Shown here piece by piece: positions 4,636-8,042 of a stretch of 8,042 bases of DNA (position 1 is its first letter; each line of letters starts with the position of its first letter). The notes beneath the pieces were generated by a model, which ran no database searches, was not told the origin of the DNA, and saw nothing but the letters and a program-made list of their open reading frames with translations. The DNA comes from Eubacteriales Family XIII. Incertae Sedis bacterium (GTDB lineage Bacteria; Bacillota; Clostridia; Peptostreptococcales; Anaerovoracaceae), in contig JAISGB010000190.1 in NCBI GenBank assembly GCA_031263335.1, forward strand, positions 1-8,042, in the 5' to 3' direction. Position numbers and translations under genes: made by a program.

Positions 4636-7600
4636 TCATTTTCCCATGATGGGCTCGACGGGGTTCGTCTCGCCCGTTTCCTCCGTCGGGTTGTCGCGTC
4701 TGCGTACGCCCGCGAGGGCGGCGATGAACGATACCGCGAACACGCAGGCCTGTACGGCCGTATAGGCGTCCGTCATCCGCATGGAAGCGGTGATGTCCTC
4801 CGTGAGCAGGAAGAACAGGACGCCGAAGGCGGCCGCGATAAGGGAGAGGGGCATCCACAGCCCGCCGCGCCGCCGCACATCCCGGCGTTCGTCCGCCTCG
4901 CGCCGCCTCGGCGCGAACAGGACGGCGGAGAGGAACAGGGCCGCGCCAAAGACGGCGAGCAGCAGGTTGACGAGCGCCCACGCGCCGCCCGCGCCGCCGC
5001 CGAGGGGCGTCGCCCCTTCGGCGATCTCCTCCGAAATGCCGTTGATGACGCCCGCGAGGTTCTCCCCTGCGGTCGATGCGCCGGCGTCCATGTCGGCCGC
5101 GATGCGGGTCGTCACGACGCTGACGCGCGAGACGACGGTGTCGACGACGGACGCGGGCGGCGTGGGCGCCGCAGGGGCCGCCGGCGTCGGCGGGACGGGC
5201 GGGACGAGGGGGGCCTCATCCTTTACGAGCGTGACGGATATCCGATGCTCCGCGCCGCCATGGGCGAGGCCGACGCGAAAGACGCCCGTGACGCCCGCCC
5301 GTTGCGCGGCGGCGACGACGGCGAGGTCCGCCGCGTCCACGGCGATCCCGCTCCTCGGGACGGGGAAGCCGGACGCGTCCCTGCCCGCCGCCTTCGACAG
5401 CGCCTTGACGATCGACGCCGTGAGGACGGGATTCGCCACGTTGTAGGTGAAGTTGTCGCCCATGACCGCGGGGATGCCCGGCGCGGGGTCGGGCGGGACG
5501 GGGCTGCCCCCGTCGTAGAGGGTCACGGTGAGGGTCACGGAGGTATCGTCCGGCCCCGTGAAGGCGAGCGGGAAGCCGCCCGTCCTTCCGGCATTCTTTG
5601 CGGCGTTGATCGCCGCAAGCTGCGCGGAGTCGGGTACGAGCTTTGCCGCCGCGATCCGGTTGCCGCCCTTGTCGATGCCGCCCACCATGCCCAAGGTCCG
5701 CGCCGCGCCGGCCGTCAGGTCGGGCAGGTTGCAGGCATAGCCGAAGTCATTGCCCGTGATGTGGGCGCTCGTCAGCCGGGGGTCCGACGGATCGGGGTCG
5801 ACGCCGCCCTTTCCGTGGTGCGTGAGCGTCACGGAGATCGTGACGGACGTGCCGTCCGGCGTCGCGAAGGCGAGCGGGTAGACGCCGAGGTTCCCGGCCT
5901 TCCTTGCCGCCTCGACGGCGGCGAGTTCAACCGCGTTCGCCTTGATGTCCTTTATCGGTATCTTCGCCCCGCTCGCGCGGTCGGCCTTCACGGACGAGAG
6001 GGCCTTCGCGATGTCCGCGGTGAATGTCCCCTCGTCGATGCCGTAGGCAAAGTCGTTGGCGGCGATGCGTTCGGTATCCGCCTTGCCCGGATCCGTGTTG
6101 CCCGCGCCGTTGTCCCGGAGCGTCACGGTTACGGTGACGCTCTCGCCGTCCGGCGTCGTGAAGGTGAGCGGGTACTCGCCCGTCACCCCGTTTTCTATCG
6201 CTTCATTTATGGCCGCGAGTTCGTCCGGGTCCGCCGTGATTTCATTCGGATCGATGGGTCTGCCGTCCTTGTCGACCGCGTCGACGTCCGCAAGGTGCTT
6301 CGCCGTGTCGGGCGTCAACGCCCCTTCGTCCGTGCCGTAGAGGAAGTCGTTGCCCGTGATATGATCCTTTGTGGGATCGGGCGCCTGCCCTTCGGGGGCG
6401 GAGCCGCGGTCCTTGAGCGTGACGGTGATCGCTATCTCGCCGCCGTTCTCCGTCGTGAAGACCAACGGGTATTCGCCGGGGTTCCCCGCCTCGTGGGCGG
6501 CGATGAGTTCGTCCATGCCCGAGGACGCGGTGATGTCGCCGTCCGGGACATGGCCGCCGTACCCGTCCGTGCCGGACACCCGGGAGAGCTGTTTCGCGAT
6601 CTCCTCGGTCGGCGCCGCCTCGTCAAGCCCGTAGGAGAAGTCGTCCGCCGTCAGCCGGTCGGGGCCGGGATAGGGCGCGGGATCGCCGGGGTCTGTCGGG
6701 ATCGGGCCGGGCCCGTGTCCGCGCAGGGTCACGTTTACGGTCACGGAGACGGAACCGACGATATCCCCTTGCGCGTTGCGTTCGTCATAGGTGAAGGTCA
6801 GCGGATGCGTCGTCCCGACGGCCCCGACCTCGATCGCGGCATTGACGGCGTCGAGATGCGCCTCCGTGACGCCGATGCCCTTCGCGGGGACGGCGTTGTA
6901 TCTCGTGTCGATGCCCGTGACGCCCGAGAGGTCCTTCGCGATCCCGGCCGTGAGCGCGGGTCCGTCCACGCCGTAGGAGAAATCGTTCGCCCACAGGGCG
7001 GGTTCGCCGGGCGTGGGCGGGGGCGGCGGGGCCGGATCGTCCGGGTCGGGGTTGTCCGGGCCGTGGTCGAAGAGCGTGACGGTGACGCGCGCGGCGACCG
7101 CAGCGCCCGTATCCGGCGTATAGGTGAAGGAGAGGGGGTATCTGCCCGAAGAGGCCGCGCCCGTGACGGCGGCGAATTGCCCCGCATCGACGGAGACCTT
7201 CGCCGGGTCCGTCACATCCGCGGCGTTGCCCTTGCCGTCCTTCGCGGCGACGCCGGACAGGGCCTTGGCGACAGCTTCCGTCAGGCCGGGCGCGTCCTTC
7301 AGCGCATAGGCGAAGTCGTTCGCGCCGATGTACGCCGCACCCGATGCGCCGCCGCCTTCTCCGTTCCCGCCGCCGATGTCGTCAAAGAGCGTCACGAGGA
7401 CCGTGACCGAAGCCTCCCCGTCCGGAGAGGTGAAGGTCAACGGGTACGGATTGCCGCTCTTGTCGTTCGTCCGTATGGCCTCGTTGAGCGCCGCGAGTTC
7501 GTCCGCATCCGCAATCGCCGATTCGGGATCCAAGTCTGTCAATATATTGTCCCCATCGTATTCATACAGGGAGATGTTTGCGAGATCGATCGCCTCGGCC

Positions 7601-8042
7601 TCCGTGATTGCCCCCGCCGTGACGGCATAGGCGAAGTCGTCGCCGTAGATGCGCTGCCCGTCGTCGGACGGGTCTTCCGCGTCCCCCGTGACCGCGTCCC
7701 CCGCATCGCGCAGGGTGACGGTCACGGTGACGCTCGCTTGTGTATCTTGTGGCGTGAAGCCGGGGTTGGCGCCGAGATCGGACGGCCCGGGTGTTCTGAA
7801 CGTAAGTTGGTAATCCCCCTTCACGCCGGCGTCTATGGCCGCGTTGATCGCGTCAAGGCCGAATGTGCCGGGACCGTCGGCCGTGTCGACGATCAGATGC
7901 TCGAAGTCGATGTCGCCGCCGCCGAAATACCGCCCGTTCGCAAGCGCGAGCGCCTTCGCCGCCTCCGCGTCGAGCGCGCCCTGCCGGATGCCGTGCTCAA
8001 AATCCTCCGCGTCGATGAAGTCCTTGCCGTTGCCCGTCACAT
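4636..8042 (-). CDS. Large multi-repeat surface protein with three-helix C-terminal anchor (5' end outside window)
   Basis: The visible 1134 residues are the C-terminal part of a bigger protein: the frame is open to the window edge, and the GTG at 8040 lies inside a repeat, so it is not the start. Numbering from that codon, residues 8-941 are nine tandem Ig-like modules. A Pro/Ala stalk follows (945-964), then a likely helical segment (965-1010), then three membrane helices at about 1020-1043, 1061-1080 and 1092-1111 with basic loops (RRREADERRDVRRR; GVRRR). The tail (WALVNLLLAVF, FFLLTEDI, MTDAYTAVQ) resembles the anchor I associate with giant clostridial repeat proteins, used in place of LPxTG. 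The modules probably extend as a rod and bind another cell, host matrix or polysaccharide; the ligand is unknown. Strongly GC-rich with Ala/Gly/Asp/Thr bias. The lipoprotein gene lies 49 bases downstream. Confidence 0.88.
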   Translation of the reverse strand, partial: VTGNGKDFIDAEDFEHGIRQGALDAEAAKALALANGRYFGGGDIDFEHLIVDTADGPGTFGLDAINAAIDAGVKGDYQLTFRTPGPSDLGANPGFTPQDTQASVTVTVTLRDAGDAVTGDAEDPSDDGQRIYGDDFAYAVTAGAITEAEAIDLANISLYEYDGDNILTDLDPESAIADADELAALNEAIRTNDKSGNPYPLTFTSPDGEASVTVLVTLFDDIGGGNGEGGGASGAAYIGANDFAYALKDAPGLTEAVAKALSGVAAKDGKGNAADVTDPAKVSVDAGQFAAVTGAASSGRYPLSFTYTPDTGAAVAARVTVTLFDHGPDNPDPDDPAPPPPPTPGEPALWANDFSYGVDGPALTAGIAKDLSGVTGIDTRYNAVPAKGIGVTEAHLDAVNAAIEVGAVGTTHPLTFTYDERNAQGDIVGSVSVTVNVTLRGHGPGPIPTDPGDPAPYPGPDRLTADDFSYGLDEAAPTEEIAKQLSRVSGTDGYGGHVPDGDITASSGMDELIAAHEAGNPGEYPLVFTTENGGEIAITVTLKDRGSAPEGQAPDPTKDHITGNDFLYGTDEGALTPDTAKHLADVDAVDKDGRPIDPNEITADPDELAAINEAIENGVTGEYPLTFTTPDGESVTVTVTLRDNGAGNTDPGKADTERIAANDFAYGIDEGTFTADIAKALSSVKADRASGAKIPIKDIKANAVELAAVEAARKAGNLGVYPLAFATPDGTSVTISVTLTHHGKGGVDPDPSDPRLTSAHITGNDFGYACNLPDLTAGAARTLGMVGGIDKGGNRIAAAKLVPDSAQLAAINAAKNAGRTGGFPLAFTGPDDTSVTLTVTLYDGGSPVPPDPAPGIPAVMGDNFTYNVANPVLTASIVKALSKAAGRDASGFPVPRSGIAVDAADLAVVAAAQRAGVTGVFRVGLAHGGAEHRISVTLVKDEAPLVPPVPPTPAAPAAPTPPASVVDTVVSRVSVVTTRIAADMDAGASTAGENLAGVINGISEEIAEGATPLGGGAGGAWALVNLLLAVFGAALFLSAVLFAPRRREADERRDVRRRGGLWMPLSLIAAAFGVLFFLLTEDITASMRMTDAYTAVQACVFAVSFIAALAGVRRRDNPTEETGETNPVEPIMGK
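4708..4983 (-). other. Three-helix C-terminal membrane anchor of the repeat protein
   Basis: Helix 1 starts at WALVNLLLAVFG, helix 2 is LWMPLSLIAAAFGVLFFLL followed by TEDI, and helix 3 is AYTAVQACVFAVSFIAALAG. Arg-rich stretches lie between helices 1 and 2 (residues 1045-1058) and after helix 3 (1112-1115), which places both on the cytoplasmic side. No sortase motif precedes helix 1. The protein is therefore held in the membrane, in contrast to the sortase-type protein at the left of the window. Confidence 0.75.
5218..8019 (-). repeat. Nine tandem Ig-like protein modules
   Basis: Each module opens with a motif like ITGNDFxYG, continues with LTxxIAKxLSxV, an ELAAINEAI-like helix, and closes with GEYPLTFTTPDG then SVTVTVTLRD, followed by a Pro/Gly/Asp linker. 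Approximate limits in transcript order: 8019-7657, 7656-7336, 7335-7003, 7002-6664, 6663-6367, 6366-6073, 6072-5767, 5766-5470 and 5469-5218. Opening motifs are 122, 107, 112, 113, 98, 98, 102 and 99 residues apart, so the outer modules carry insertions and the inner ones are near 98-102. The ninth is degenerate (FRVGLAHGG in place of YPLTFTTPDG). The beta-sandwich assignment comes from the GxYPLTF and VTVTVTL strands. Confidence 0.85.

Noticed and set aside
4628..4981. 117-codon minus-strand frame overlapping the anchor region
   Set aside because: It overlaps the large surface protein in another frame, is Arg/Pro-rich and has no recognisable features.
5218..8019. CRISPR array or satellite DNA suggested by the periodic motifs
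   Set aside because: The period is about 300 bases, copies differ at DNA level and the frame stays open throughout. These are repeated protein modules.
8038..8040. GTG at 8040 as the start of the repeat protein
   Set aside because: The codon is inside the ITGND-like opening of a repeat, no signal peptide follows and the frame is open to the window edge. The gene continues beyond the window.

Overview
The window looks like chromosomal sequence from a GC-rich member of the Firmicutes (Bacillota), most likely a gut- or rumen-type clostridial lineage. This is inferred from four things: strong AGGAGG-type ribosome binding sites, a textbook vegetative promoter (TTGACA-N17-TATACT), a variant sortase sorting signal of the SPQTG type, and a large repeat-rich surface protein with a three-helix C-terminal anchor of a kind I associate with clostridial surface proteins. 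No rRNA, tRNA, CRISPR array, transposase or phage gene was seen. Six protein-coding genes are supported, three on each strand, and they converge at about position 2127.

Plus strand, left part (1-2121). A secreted protein (89-1168) carries a signal peptide, a CBM_X2/Ig-like module and a sortase-type C-terminus. A gap of about 340 bases follows. It holds two hairpins, a clear sigma-A promoter, a perfect operator-like palindrome over the transcription start and a second, weaker dyad upstream. That promoter drives a two-gene operon: a 67-aa Cro/C1-type (XRE) regulator that starts at TTG (1508-1711), overlapping by four bases a 137-aa four-helix membrane protein (1708-2121). Small XRE regulator plus small membrane protein is a common autoregulated pair in Firmicutes.

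Minus strand, right part (8042-2133), read right to left. First comes the 3' part of a very large surface protein, whose N-terminus lies outside the window. It has nine tandem Ig-like modules of about 98-122 residues, a proline-rich stalk and three C-terminal membrane helices. It is followed 49 bases later by a lipoprotein (4586-3738). After a 162-base leader with a perfect 20-bp inverted repeat comes an ECF-type sigma factor fused in one frame to a transmembrane helix and an extracellular domain (3575-2133). The order suggests one locus in which a surface adhesin-like protein, a lipoprotein and a membrane-bound sigma factor are made together, with the sigma factor possibly sensing the surface. 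This functional link is inference.

The most unusual items are the single-chain sigma/transmembrane protein with a strong internal ribosome binding site exactly at the domain junction, the structured leader in front of it, and the absence of any visible terminator in the 11 bases between the converging operons.
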